This document shows, one piece after another, positions 17,994 to 27,529 of a DNA stretch of 64,000 bases. Positions within the stretch are counted from its first letter, which is position 1, and every line of letters starts with the position of its first letter. A model generated the notes under the pieces. The model was not told the origin of the DNA. It saw nothing but the letters and a program-made list of their open reading frames with translations, and ran no database searches. Source of the DNA: Anaerosomatales bacterium (lineage in GTDB: Bacteria > Actinomycetota > Coriobacteriia > Anaerosomatales > SLCP01); assembly GCA_029210645.1 (NCBI GenBank), contig JARGFT010000003.1, positions 1-64,000 of the forward strand, written 5' to 3'. The translations under genes were made by a program, and so were the position numbers.

Positions 17994-19739
17994 TCAGAGC
18001 GAGCGTACCGTCTCGGTGACGAAGCGCTCCGCAAGTTCGAGATTGCCCGGGTCCACGTTCTCCTCGACATCCGTATGCCAGTGCCAGTTGGGCAGGCGCC
18101 CGTTGGCATCGAAGGCCATGACGCTCATCGCGCGGTAGCCCCTGGCGAGCGCGGGAGTCGCGTCGGTGGAGAGCCCGGTGTAGGGGCGCGCGCGCACCGG
18201 CATGTCGTTCTCGCGTGACGCGCGCTTGCCCGCGCTCACGAGCCGTCGGTCGGAGCGATACCTGCGAGCCATGCCCTCCTCGGTGACCATGTGCAGGACC
18301 CCGGTCCCGAGGTTGTCCAGGTTGATGATGAGCGCGCCTTTGAGGTCGGGCCCGTAGGCATCGAGAAACGCACGCATCCCCCACGTGCCCGCCTCCTCGG
18401 CACCGGTCGCCACGAACCACACCTCCTTGTCCGAGAGCGCCCGGTCGACCGTCTCCGAGACGCGGCGGCGGATACGAGATGCCTCGGCGGCGGCGAAGTC
18501 CGGGTCTCCGAGGGGGTCCTCGCCGGCCCGGCCGCCCTTGAATCCGAAGTCTTTCTCGTCCTCGTCGTCGCCGAACTTCTCCCACGAGCCGATCTTGCGG
18601 CCTGCGTCGCGCACGTCAAACCCGTCATCGACGCCAAGCCAGCCCCCGACGCCGGCCGCCTCGTCGCGGCGCTTCTTCCCGAAGCGTCCGAGCAGCCCGG
18701 TGCGCTCCGGACGCGGCTCCTCGGCGGGGACCTCCTCGGCGAAGGACTCCTCGACAGGCCGAGGCGCGGGGGCCGGAGCCTCCTGCTCGCCGATCGCGTC
18801 AAACTCGATGGTCTCGAAGTCGAGGTGCTCCTGCCGGGTGCTCGGTAGCGGCCTTTCCTCGGCCCACTCGAAATCATCGGGCAGCGCGGTGACGTCCTCC
18901 TCCTCGGGCGGGCCGGCCGGCATGTACCGGAGCTCGGCACCCTCGGGGACGACATCGGCCGCGCGCGCGGCCTCGGGACCCTGGCGGACCGGGCGGAACG
19001 ATCGGGTGCCGGCATCGTCAGGCTCGGGGATGATGCGCTCCATCACGCCGAGCATGACCGCAACACCCGACGCATTGTCATTCGCACCGTCGACCGCGGG
19101 CATGAAGATCTCGCGGTGGACGTTGATGCCGAGAGGGACGGCCAGGTACGCGCTCGCCGCGATGGTCGCGTACCACAGCCAGGGGTCCCACGCAGCCGTG
19201 AACGGCAGTGCTCCCGCGAGCACGAACACGGGTACGAGCAGCGTGCACCACTTCATCACGGCGAAGGTGGTGCTGAAGTTCTTCACCATCGAAGGCGAGA
19301 ACGCGTACGACGCCTTCGCGGTGTCGTAGTGGGCGACGACGACCACGCGCGTCGGCCGCTCGCCGCGACGCGCCTTGGGCACGTGGCGGGCGATGATGTT
19401 TTGGCTCGGACCCTTGGGCGGGAGCCAGCCGGACAGCCCGAAGCGGGTGTCGATGTCCATCCAGAAGAGAAACGCAACCAGGGCTGTCACGGCGAACGCG
19501 GGCCAGCGCAGGGAGGTCCAGCCCGAGGCCACAGCAGCACCGATAGTGAGCACGTGGTAGACGGCGAACGCCCACCCGTAGGTGCGCGGGGAGTCGAACT
19601 CCTGGCGCTCCACGTCGGCTCCGCGCTGCCGGAAGACCGACTCGATGTAGTCGGCGGCCTCGGCCTCGGCGTCCGTGGTGGCGGGACGGGGCCCGATCAC
19701 CGTGGCCAGCTGGTGAAGGTGCTCGGTTGCCTGCGACAT
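17994..19739 (-). CDS. M28 family metallopeptidase with TM segments and acidic linker insertion
   Basis: VVAHYDT, DGANDNASG, VATGAEEAGTWG, LINLDNLG motifs. Confidence 0.85.
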   Translation of the reverse strand: MSQATEHLHQLATVIGPRPATTDAEAEAADYIESVFRQRGADVERQEFDSPRTYGWAFAVYHVLTIGAAVASGWTSLRWPAFAVTALVAFLFWMDIDTRFGLSGWLPPKGPSQNIIARHVPKARRGERPTRVVVVAHYDTAKASYAFSPSMVKNFSTTFAVMKWCTLLVPVFVLAGALPFTAAWDPWLWYATIAASAYLAVPLGINVHREIFMPAVDGANDNASGVAVMLGVMERIIPEPDDAGTRSFRPVRQGPEAARAADVVPEGAELRYMPAGPPEEEDVTALPDDFEWAEERPLPSTRQEHLDFETIEFDAIGEQEAPAPAPRPVEESFAEEVPAEEPRPERTGLLGRFGKKRRDEAAGVGGWLGVDDGFDVRDAGRKIGSWEKFGDDEDEKDFGFKGGRAGEDPLGDPDFAAAEASRIRRRVSETVDRALSDKEVWFVATGAEEAGTWGMRAFLDAYGPDLKGALIINLDNLGTGVLHMVTEEGMARRYRSDRRLVSAGKRASRENDMPVRARPYTGLSTDATPALARGYRAMSVMAFDANGRLPNWHWHTDVEENVDPGNLELAERFVTETVRSL

Positions 19740-19831
19740 GCGGCCCTCCGGGTCCGTGCGGTCAGCAGCGCGCGGCGGTGACGCGCCATCCGTGGCTATG
19801 ATACTTCACCAAGGGCCTGAGACCCCATCCG

Positions 19832-21271
19832 CTACTCCCCCGAGGCGGCGAGGAGCTCGGCGCCGATCACCGTCCGGCGGAGCGACGACTGGCCGATGAC
19901 CCCGTAGACCTCGATCTGGTCGATCGCGACCAGCCTGCGTGGCTGCTCGGCCGTGAAGTAGAGCACCGACGCGGTGTGCGGGATGTGAGGTTCGGGCCGC
20001 TGCTCGGAGAAGTGGATGCCCCCGGTGGTGCCGTTGTCGAGGACCCACGTGCCGTCGCGCTCGGAGAGCGCCGGGGTGTGCGTATGGCCGAGAAGGACGA
20101 GGGGTGCGACGCCGGTGAAAGGCTCGGCCATCCCCGGGTTGTGAATCGCGATCACCGTCGGAGTCTCCTCACCCGAGCGCATCCGCAGCTGCAGGCGCGC
20201 CGACATCCGCTGGCCCTCGGCGAGCATCGTGTCGCGGTCCGACTCGACACCGGCACCGCGGGAGGCGGGGTCCGCCACGCCGAAGACGCGGATCCCCGCC
20301 TCGACCGTGGACGTGTCGTCGAGCACCCGGACCTGTTCGAGCGAGTCGAGCGCGGCGGTGATCGCCGGGGAGTCATGGTTACCGGGGACGAAGACGTACG
20401 GCCATCCGGTCGGCACCTGGGATGCGGCGACTCCCGCCTCGACGTCCGACCCGTAGTGGTTGATATCTCCGGTGTCGATGATGAGTGCGACCTCGAACTC
20501 GCTCGCGATCTCGCGCACGAGCGCCAGGCCCACCGGGTCGAGGTGGATGTCGCTGACGTGCAGCACGCGAACCGTGTCCTCCAACGAGCCCGCCGCCGCG
20601 AAGCTCTGCGGCGCGCGATAGTAGGCGTTGAGATCTCGCACGAGCTTCTCGATCTGACGCCGCAGATCGTCGACTTGCTCGGCCCTACGCTGCACGAGCT
20701 CGATGAGCGACGGCGCGTATGCCACCGCCCCGCGATACGTCGGCGTCTGAAAGGCATCGAGATCGTAGGCGGAGAGTGACCAGCCCAGGAGAAGCGCCGG
20801 TGCGAGCACGCCGAGAAGCGCCGACGCGGCGACCATCTTCCACCGGTGCCTCAGCGACCAGCCGACGAACCCGGCTGCCAGCAGTGCCGCCGCGAGCCCC
20901 TCGAAGACCGCACGGCGCGCTCCGCCGAGAGCCTCGTCTCGCAGCTGTTCCTGCACGGAGGCATCGGGAACGCCCCGGGCCGCTAGCTCCTGTAGGGCGG
21001 GGAGGTCGACCTCCGTGAGCGTGATGCGGAGCCGCAGTGGAGAGCGGTGCGTGGGGGCGGAGATGGTGCCAAACGGCGGCACGGTGACGACCGTCCCACC
21101 GCTGAGCGCGGGCGCTACCTCGGCGTTCACCCGCGCGGGGCCGACCTGGTACGCGTGGTTCGCGAAGCCGCCGAAGGCGACGAGGCCTACCCCCACGGCG
21201 ACCGCGAGTGAGAGTGCGACGCGTACGGAGGGAGGGGTCGCTGCCGGCCAGGCACGGAGGCGAACGGTCAT
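19832..21271 (-). CDS. Membrane-anchored metallophosphoesterase
   Basis: VLHVSDIHLD, DTGDINHYGSD, VFVPGNHDS, LLGHTHTPAL. Confidence 0.9.
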   Translation of the reverse strand: MTVRLRAWPAATPPSVRVALSLAVAVGVGLVAFGGFANHAYQVGPARVNAEVAPALSGGTVVTVPPFGTISAPTHRSPLRLRITLTEVDLPALQELAARGVPDASVQEQLRDEALGGARRAVFEGLAAALLAAGFVGWSLRHRWKMVAASALLGVLAPALLLGWSLSAYDLDAFQTPTYRGAVAYAPSLIELVQRRAEQVDDLRRQIEKLVRDLNAYYRAPQSFAAAGSLEDTVRVLHVSDIHLDPVGLALVREIASEFEVALIIDTGDINHYGSDVEAGVAASQVPTGWPYVFVPGNHDSPAITAALDSLEQVRVLDDTSTVEAGIRVFGVADPASRGAGVESDRDTMLAEGQRMSARLQLRMRSGEETPTVIAIHNPGMAEPFTGVAPLVLLGHTHTPALSERDGTWVLDNGTTGGIHFSEQRPEPHIPHTASVLYFTAEQPRRLVAIDQIEVYGVIGQSSLRRTVIGAELLAASGE

Positions 21272-21645
21272 CACGGGCTGCCGGCGTGGCAGCCACGACA
21301 CTGGTTCAGCCGGTAGTTCGCATGCTCCTCGACAACGACCGGATCGTCGCTGTGGCACTTGCACCCGGGAATCTGGAACGCGAACGGGCTCTGCGGGTCG
21401 GGCACGGGCACCTCGCCCTCGACAACGTCACCACCGAACGGCGCACCACCGTCACCGGCCTGCGCGTCACCGGGCGCCCCGGAGGCGGAGGGTGGGGCCA
21501 CCCCGGCCTCCGCCTCAGCGGAGACCGGGGGGCTCACGTCGACAGGCGAGGGGGTTGCCTGCGGCGTTCCGAAAGCAAATGCCAGCCCCACGAGAGCGGT
21601 TACGAACACGACCGCCAGTCCGAGTATAGGCCAGCCGCGCTTCAT
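21271..21645 (-). CDS. Secreted/anchored small cytochrome-like protein (one CxCH, one CxxCH motif)
   Basis: N-terminal signal/TM then FQIPGCKCHSDDPVVVEEHANYRLNQCRGCHAGSP; TGATG overlap with downstream metallophosphoesterase. Confidence 0.65.
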   Translation of the reverse strand: MKRGWPILGLAVVFVTALVGLAFAFGTPQATPSPVDVSPPVSAEAEAGVAPPSASGAPGDAQAGDGGAPFGGDVVEGEVPVPDPQSPFAFQIPGCKCHSDDPVVVEEHANYRLNQCRGCHAGSP

Positions 21646-21646
21646 C

Positions 21647-23272
21647 CTACGCCGCCTCGGTCCCGAGGATCGTCGCGAGGTCCTCGGCGGCCGTCTCGGC
21701 GATCGGCTTGATGTCGAACGTGTCGACGAGCACCTGCAACACGTTCGGGGTGATGAACGCCGGCAGTGTCGGCCCGAGGCGGATGTCGGTGATGCCGAGG
21801 TGCAGCAGCGTGAGCAGGATGGCGACGGCTTTCTGCTCGTACCACGAGAGGATCATGGAGAGCGGCAGCTCGTTCACGCCGACCTCGAATGCGTCGGCAA
21901 GCGCCACGGCGATCTTGATCGCCGAGTAGGCATCGTTGCACTGCCCGACGTCGAGCAGCCGCGGGATGCCGCCGATGTCGCCGAGCTGCTTGTCGAAGAA
22001 GCGGAACTTGCCGCACGCGAGCGTGAGCACCACGGTGTCGGCCGGGGCCTGCTCCACGAAGTCGGTGTAGTAGTTGCGGCCCGGCTTGGCGCCGTCACAC
22101 CCGCCCACGAGGAAGAAGTGCTTGATCGCGCCGTTCTTCACCGCATCGATGACCTGCGGGGCGACTCCGAGCACCGTGTTGCGTCCGAAGCCCACGAGCA
22201 CGCTTCCGCCGTCGGCCTCATCGGCAAAGCCGCTCATCGCGAGCGCCTTGTCCACGACGGCAGAGAAGTCGCCGTCCACGTGCGGGATGCCGGGGAAGTG
22301 CACCGGGCCGCTGGTGAACAGGCGCTCCTTGTAGCTGTCGCGCGGAGGCATGAGGCAGTTGGTGGTCATGAGGATCGCGCCCGGGAACGCCTCGAACTCC
22401 TTGTGCTGGTTCTGCCACGCGGTACCGTAGTGGCCGTAGAAGTGCGGGTGCTTCTTGAGCTCGGGGTAGGCGTGGGTGGGGAGCATCTCGCCGTGCGTGT
22501 AGACGTCGATGCCCGTGCCCTCGGTCTGCTCGAGCAGCAGCTGCAGGTCGCGCAGGTCGTGTCCGGAGACGAGGATCGCCTTGTTGGGACGGTGGCCGAG
22601 CGGGACCTCGGTGGGCACCGGGTGACCGTACGTGCCGGTGTTGCCCGCATCGAGCAGTTCCATCGTGCGCAGGTTGACCTCGCCGCACTCCAGCGTCAGG
22701 CCCACCCAGGCGTTCAGGTCGAGCGAGGCGTCGCCGAACGCATCGAGCGCCTTGAAGAGGTAGGCGTACACAGCAGAGTCCTCCTGGCCGAGGACGCGCG
22801 CGTGGTGCGCGTAGGCGGCCACGCCCTTCAGGCCGTACAGCGTCGTCTGCTGGAGCGCCTGGACATCATCGTCGCGAGAGACGTCCCACGGGCTGCCGAG
22901 CTCGATGCCCTGCGCGACCTGACCCTCGACACTCGCGGCGGGAGTGAGGTCGACGAATGGGCCGGAGACCTCGGCACACGTCTCGCATGCGAGCTCCTCG
23001 CGCAGACGGACCGCCTCGTCGACCTTCTCGGCGATCGAAGCGGCTTCGAAGTCGACGTTGGTCAGTGTGGTGAAGAGCGAGTCGGCGACGAAGCGGCCGG
23101 CCTCGGTGGTGTCGATACCGCGCCCGGCAGCGTCGATGGCGACGGTCGATAGCCCACGGCACGCGTTGACGAGCAGGTCCTGGAGGGCGGAGACGTCCTC
23201 CTTCTTGCCGCACACACCCACGGTGGTGCAGGCGACTCCCCGGGCGGTCTGTTCACACTGGTTACAGAACAT
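21647..23272 (-). CDS. hcp: Hydroxylamine reductase / hybrid cluster protein
   Basis: MFCNQCEQTARGVACTTVGVCGKKEDVSALQD...; full-length about 541 aa. Confidence 0.97.
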   Translation of the reverse strand: MFCNQCEQTARGVACTTVGVCGKKEDVSALQDLLVNACRGLSTVAIDAAGRGIDTTEAGRFVADSLFTTLTNVDFEAASIAEKVDEAVRLREELACETCAEVSGPFVDLTPAASVEGQVAQGIELGSPWDVSRDDDVQALQQTTLYGLKGVAAYAHHARVLGQEDSAVYAYLFKALDAFGDASLDLNAWVGLTLECGEVNLRTMELLDAGNTGTYGHPVPTEVPLGHRPNKAILVSGHDLRDLQLLLEQTEGTGIDVYTHGEMLPTHAYPELKKHPHFYGHYGTAWQNQHKEFEAFPGAILMTTNCLMPPRDSYKERLFTSGPVHFPGIPHVDGDFSAVVDKALAMSGFADEADGGSVLVGFGRNTVLGVAPQVIDAVKNGAIKHFFLVGGCDGAKPGRNYYTDFVEQAPADTVVLTLACGKFRFFDKQLGDIGGIPRLLDVGQCNDAYSAIKIAVALADAFEVGVNELPLSMILSWYEQKAVAILLTLLHLGITDIRLGPTLPAFITPNVLQVLVDTFDIKPIAETAAEDLATILGTEAA

Positions 23273-23428
23273 CTTCGTCCTCTCGGTTGTGGTGCGCCGG
23301 GCGGGCAGGGTCCGGCGCTCAGACAGTCCTCGGCAGGGCCCTCGGCTTCGGCGGCACAATGCGCCGCCTCGCCTCCCCTGCCTGCGGAACTCGCGGCGGA
23401 CCCTGCCCGCCGCCGCGGTTCGAACCGG

Positions 23429-23818
23429 TTACCCGTGAATGAGGGCGGGGAGGCAGCCCGTGCAGACCCACTCGCTGCGCCCCTGCTGGCGCACGGGCAA
23501 CAACGGTGCGTGGTCCTCATCAGTCCCACAGCGGAAACACTGCTGGGCGATGTAGGTCGACGGTAGCGTCGCGACGTGCTCCTCGACCGCATGGTGATCG
23601 AAGGCGACAGCCTCGCGTGTCTCGATTGTGAGTGCGCCGGTGGGGCACACGCCGAGGCAGAAGCCGGCCCCGTCGCACAGCTCCTCGCGGATGACGCGCG
23701 CCTTGCCGTCGACGATCTGAATGGCACCCTCTGCACACGGCGAGACGCATGCGCCGCATCCGTTGCAGAGATCGTCTTCGATGTGAACGATCTGTCGGGT
23801 CACGGTGTCAGTGCTCAT
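23429..23818 (-). CDS. 4Fe-4S ferredoxin domain protein
   Basis: CNGCGACVSPCAEGAI and LCDGAGFCLGVCPTGAL. Confidence 0.9.
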   Translation of the reverse strand: MSTDTVTRQIVHIEDDLCNGCGACVSPCAEGAIQIVDGKARVIREELCDGAGFCLGVCPTGALTIETREAVAFDHHAVEEHVATLPSTYIAQQCFRCGTDEDHAPLLPVRQQGRSEWVCTGCLPALIHG

Positions 23819-23878
23819 CTGGTTCCTCCTGTTGGATCGGGACGGTCGTTTATTCTCTCGCCGCCCGGGCGAGGGTTG

Positions 23879-24307
23879 TCACTGGTCGGACGAGGCTCGT
23901 GCCTCTGCCTCGCGCCTAGCACGCCTGCCCTCGATGAGGTGGCGCACCGAGTCGATCGCATGTCCCCGGGTCACCGATCTCGGCCCGCTGCAACGCATCA
24001 CGTCTCGCATGAACTCGCGCATCTCGCTCGAGTAGCAGTGCGTGTCGCAGTAGCTGCAGAACGGTTTCGGGTCCTTCGGGCAGAACGCGCGGCGCTTCTC
24101 CGCGTAGCGCAGCAACGCCGCACACTCCTCGCACACGATCGGCAGCTTGCGGCCGTACACGCCGAGCGAGGCCCCATCGCTTGCCAGCGGAACGCGATCG
24201 GCGTCGGGGTGATTGCCCCGGCAGTAGATCACCGAGAAGTCGCCGAGCAGGCGCGTGTCCTTGATGACCTGCGCATCACTCATCTTCTCGGCAAACCGCT
24301 CGTTCAC
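23879..24307 (-). CDS. Nitrous oxide-stimulated promoter family protein (PF11756-like)
   Basis: FCSYCDTHCYSSEMREFMRDVMRCSGPRSVTRGHAIDSVRHLIEG; GTG start with GAAGGAG RBS. Confidence 0.85.
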   Translation of the reverse strand: MNERFAEKMSDAQVIKDTRLLGDFSVIYCRGNHPDADRVPLASDGASLGVYGRKLPIVCEECAALLRYAEKRRAFCPKDPKPFCSYCDTHCYSSEMREFMRDVMRCSGPRSVTRGHAIDSVRHLIEGRRARREAEARASSDQ

Positions 24308-24396
24308 GTTCCGTCTCCTTCGACGGCCTGTCCCGCCCGGCGAAAGCCGACCAGCGTGGTGCTCTCTGAGACTACGTGCCCGAAACACACCTGGCC

Positions 24397-24410
24397 TTGA
24401 CGGGGGTCAA
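24397..24410. promoter_or_regulatory. TTGAC-N4-GTCAA inverted repeat, candidate Crp/Fnr-family site
   Basis: Perfect palindrome between divergent hcp cluster and Crp/Fnr regulator. Confidence 0.6.
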
Positions 24411-24478
24411 GTTCGGGAAGAATCTTGAGCGGAACGGTAAGAGACGCCAGCCGACCGCACGAGACGACAGGGAATCAC

Positions 24479-25198
24479 GTGACCGCCGATACGACCCCTC
24501 CACGCCAGGATGTGAAGGCCGCTCTGCACGAATGCCGTCTGTGGCGTGGCGCCAGCGACGCAGCCATCGACGCGCTTGCATCGGCAGCGCGAGTCAAGGA
24601 GGTCCCCCGGGGGACGACACTGGTGACCGAGGGAGAACCCGCGGATCACTTCGGCGTCATGGTGACCGGCAAGGCGCGCGTCTTTCACCTCGGCGCCGAC
24701 GGTCGCCGGATCACCTTCGAGACGCTCTCAGCCGGAGACCCCGTCGCGGTGGTTGCGGCACTGGCGGGCGGGCGCTATCCGGCACACGCCGAGACCGTCA
24801 CCCCGGCGACTATCGCGTGGCTTCCCCGCGAGGCGCTGTTCGAGCTGATGGAGAGCGAGCCTACCGTCGCCCGCACCGTGATGACCAATCTCGCCAACCG
24901 CGTCGTAGGCCTGACGAGCGTGGTCCAGACGCTCGCGCTCGACGTGCCTGCGCGTCTGGCCCGCTATCTCTTCCAGCGAGCGCTGGCCGTGGGCACTCCA
25001 AGCTCACAAGGTCTCGAGGTCGACCTCGGGATGCCCAAGAGCGAGCTGGCAGCGGCACTCGGCACCGTACCGGAGACACTGTCCCGGGCGTTCGCGAAGT
25101 TGCGCGAGGACGACCTCGTGGAGGTCCACGGCAAACGGGTCACCGTTCTCGACGTCCGCAGGCTGGCAAGTCTCGGCAGCGGGTACTCCGAGGAGTAG
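24479..25198 (+). CDS. Crp/Fnr family transcriptional regulator
   Basis: cNMP-type beta-roll plus HTH LGMPKSELAAALGTVPETLSRAFAKLREDDLVEVHGKRVTVLD; GTG start. Confidence 0.9.
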   Translation: MTADTTPPRQDVKAALHECRLWRGASDAAIDALASAARVKEVPRGTTLVTEGEPADHFGVMVTGKARVFHLGADGRRITFETLSAGDPVAVVAALAGGRYPAHAETVTPATIAWLPREALFELMESEPTVARTVMTNLANRVVGLTSVVQTLALDVPARLARYLFQRALAVGTPSSQGLEVDLGMPKSELAAALGTVPETLSRAFAKLREDDLVEVHGKRVTVLDVRRLASLGSGYSEE

Positions 25199-25233
25199 TC
25201 GCCTTCGGCGGTCCTTCGCGGCGCAACTTGCGT

Positions 25234-26268
25234 CTACTCGCTGCGGCCGTCCGCCTCCCGCAGCCGCGCGTCGGCCTCGGTTGCCCGCGCACGCGCCTGG
25301 AAGTACGACTCCGTCGCCGCTCCCGCAAGCTTCTCGTACGCGGCTGCGATCGGCTCGGCGGGTGAGTCCGGCAACTCTCTGGCCTTCTCCGCGAGCTCCT
25401 TCTCGGCCTCGTTGAACCGGTCGCCGAGCGTGTTGGCCTCAGTGGGACGGTCTGCGAGGAAGGCCTCGTCGGCCTTCATGGATATCGCAAGCGTCGCTGC
25501 CTTCTCCTCGGCGTACTCGACGTACATCGACAGATCAGCCTCCGGGAATCCGGTCGCCGCTTCGCTGAACAGCTCGGAGGCCGCCTTGACCTTGTCGTTG
25601 GACTCCCGCGTCAGCTCGGCCGAGCGTGTCACGCTCTCTTGGGTGAGCTTGTTGTACTCCTCGACGGCACTTCTCGACAGGTCGTTTGCCTCCAGAATCA
25701 GCTCCCAGCCCCGCGTCGCCGGACCGAGCGCAGAAGCGGCCTTCCGGTTCGCATCGAGAATCGACTCGGCGTACTCGAGCATCTCAAGCCGTGCTCGTGC
25801 CGAGGACTGGAGCGCTCGTGCGTACGCGATCTCATCGTCAGGAAGATCCTCCAGGGACTCATCGATCAGAGCGAGCGCCTCCTCGAGCTCGTCGACTGCC
25901 CCGGGAACCGCGTCGGCGACCTCGACCGTGCGTGTGACCAACTCCGAGCTGATTTTGGAGCGTACGATCTCGTCGAGATCGAGCACGACCGCGTCGGCAC
26001 TCTCTACCAGAGCGGTGGCGTCCTCGAGTTTGTCGACCGCGGCTCGCTGGGCGGTGGTTGTTTCGTAGTACATCCAGCCCGCAATGGCCAGAGCGATCAG
26101 TGCGATGGCCGCCACCACGACCGCTACGGCCGTCAGGTCCCTGCGGGGTCCGCCCGGCGGCGGAGTCGGCGCCTGGGCGGTCGCAGGCGGCGCCACGACG
26201 GGCGGTGCTCCCCCTGATTCCGCAGGCTCGGGGGCGTGCTCGGGATCGGGCCGCGTGGTCTCGTCCAT
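25234..26268 (-). CDS. Hypothetical membrane-anchored coiled-coil protein
   Basis: Pro/Ala-rich N-terminus, one TM (LTAVAVVVAAIALIALAIAGWMYY), long helical region. Confidence 0.7.
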   Translation of the reverse strand: MDETTRPDPEHAPEPAESGGAPPVVAPPATAQAPTPPPGGPRRDLTAVAVVVAAIALIALAIAGWMYYETTTAQRAAVDKLEDATALVESADAVVLDLDEIVRSKISSELVTRTVEVADAVPGAVDELEEALALIDESLEDLPDDEIAYARALQSSARARLEMLEYAESILDANRKAASALGPATRGWELILEANDLSRSAVEEYNKLTQESVTRSAELTRESNDKVKAASELFSEAATGFPEADLSMYVEYAEEKAATLAISMKADEAFLADRPTEANTLGDRFNEAEKELAEKARELPDSPAEPIAAAYEKLAGAATESYFQARARATEADARLREADGRSE

Positions 26269-26394
26269 CGCTGCACTCCTCTCCGGTACGCCTGTTTGCT
26301 CAAGGTATAGCATACGTCCCCGAATCTCACCGGATCATGCTTCTCCACCACGGCAAGACCACATTGTTGGCATGTCTGTTGCTACCCAGTTGTG

Positions 26395-26490
26395 CGAGGT
26401 TGGCGACCCGCCCTCTCCTCCCCCCTCAGGGGCGGATCACGCCAGCTCAACGCAGACGAGGCGCGCCCCCCACGCGCCTCGTTTCCTTTT
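26395..26490 (+). ncRNA. Probable 6C RNA (actinobacterial small RNA)
   Basis: Two hairpins each with a run of six or more C in the loop: ttggcgacccgccctctcctcccccctcaggggcggatcacgccag, then acgaggcgcgccccccacgcgcctcgt followed by ttccttttcc (intrinsic terminator). Confidence 0.65.
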
Positions 26491-26563
26491 CCGGAACATC
26501 GCGCGGCCCCTCTCCCCGCCTGCGTGCTGCGGTAGAATCGGAGTACCGATCAGGAGAGGACGC

Positions 26564-27529
26564 ATGGTCGACGCTGTCGAACGTCTGGTGAACCTGGCTC
26601 TCTTCCTTGCCGCCGCCCGCGGCCCGGCGAGCGCCGAACGGGTACGCGCGGAGGTCATCGGTTACCCCGAGGGCCAGGACGAATCCGCGTTCCTGCGCAT
26701 GTTCGAGCGAGATAAAGACGAGCTTCGTGGCCTGGGTCTGGTGATCGAGGCGACACCGGACGGTCGGTACCAGCTCGATGCCGAGCGAACTTTCGTCTCC
26801 GGGCTCGATCTGGCCGCGGAGGACGAGGCTGCGCTCAGGGCGGCCGCGGCCGTGCTCCTCGACGACCCCTCGTTCCCCTTCGCCGGCGACCTGCGCTACG
26901 CGCTGGCGAAGGTGTCGGGTACCACCGACGTCGACGTGCCCGCAGCGGCACACCTGGCCGACGAGCACCCCGAAGCGCAGGGAGAGACGGCGGCCACGCT
27001 CGCAACCTCCGCGGCGGCGCGCAAGCGCGTGACGTTCGTCTACACGAACACCACGGGGCAGTCTGCTCCCCACTCCGTGGAGCCTTACGGCCTCTTCCTG
27101 CACGCCGGACGCTGGTATCTCGTCGGCCGGGACACCGGTCGTGACGAGGTGCGTGTCTACGCCGTCGCGCGTATGGAGGATGTCACTCCCAACACCGCGC
27201 GTCCGCGCAGTGCAGACTTCGAACGGGCGGCGGACTTCGACGTGTCCGAGTACATCGGCCTGCCCTTCCAGTACGGTCCCGGTGAGGTGTTCGACGCGGT
27301 CGTGCGGTTCGCGCCACCGGTGACCTGGCGCGCACCCGCACTCACCGGTGGAGTGGGAGAGATGCGGTCCGGGGGGGACGGCCTGCTCTGGCACGTCACC
27401 GCCCGCGATGCGGCGGGCCTTGCGCGCTGGGTCATCGCACACGGACCGGGACTCGTGATCGAGTCCCCACCTGAGGCTGTGAATCTGGCGCGCTCGGGCC
27501 TCGCCGGGGTGGTGGACGAGCATGCCTAG
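26564..27529 (+). CDS. WYL domain transcriptional regulator (PafB-like)
   Basis: MVDAVERLVNLALFLAAARGP...; WYL segment VEPYGLFLHAGRWYLVGRD. Confidence 0.88.
   Translation: MVDAVERLVNLALFLAAARGPASAERVRAEVIGYPEGQDESAFLRMFERDKDELRGLGLVIEATPDGRYQLDAERTFVSGLDLAAEDEAALRAAAAVLLDDPSFPFAGDLRYALAKVSGTTDVDVPAAAHLADEHPEAQGETAATLATSAAARKRVTFVYTNTTGQSAPHSVEPYGLFLHAGRWYLVGRDTGRDEVRVYAVARMEDVTPNTARPRSADFERAADFDVSEYIGLPFQYGPGEVFDAVVRFAPPVTWRAPALTGGVGEMRSGGDGLLWHVTARDAAGLARWVIAHGPGLVIESPPEAVNLARSGLAGVVDEHA

Noticed and set aside
21359-23152. 597-aa + strand ORF
   Set aside because: Antisense to hcp, no recognisable motifs.
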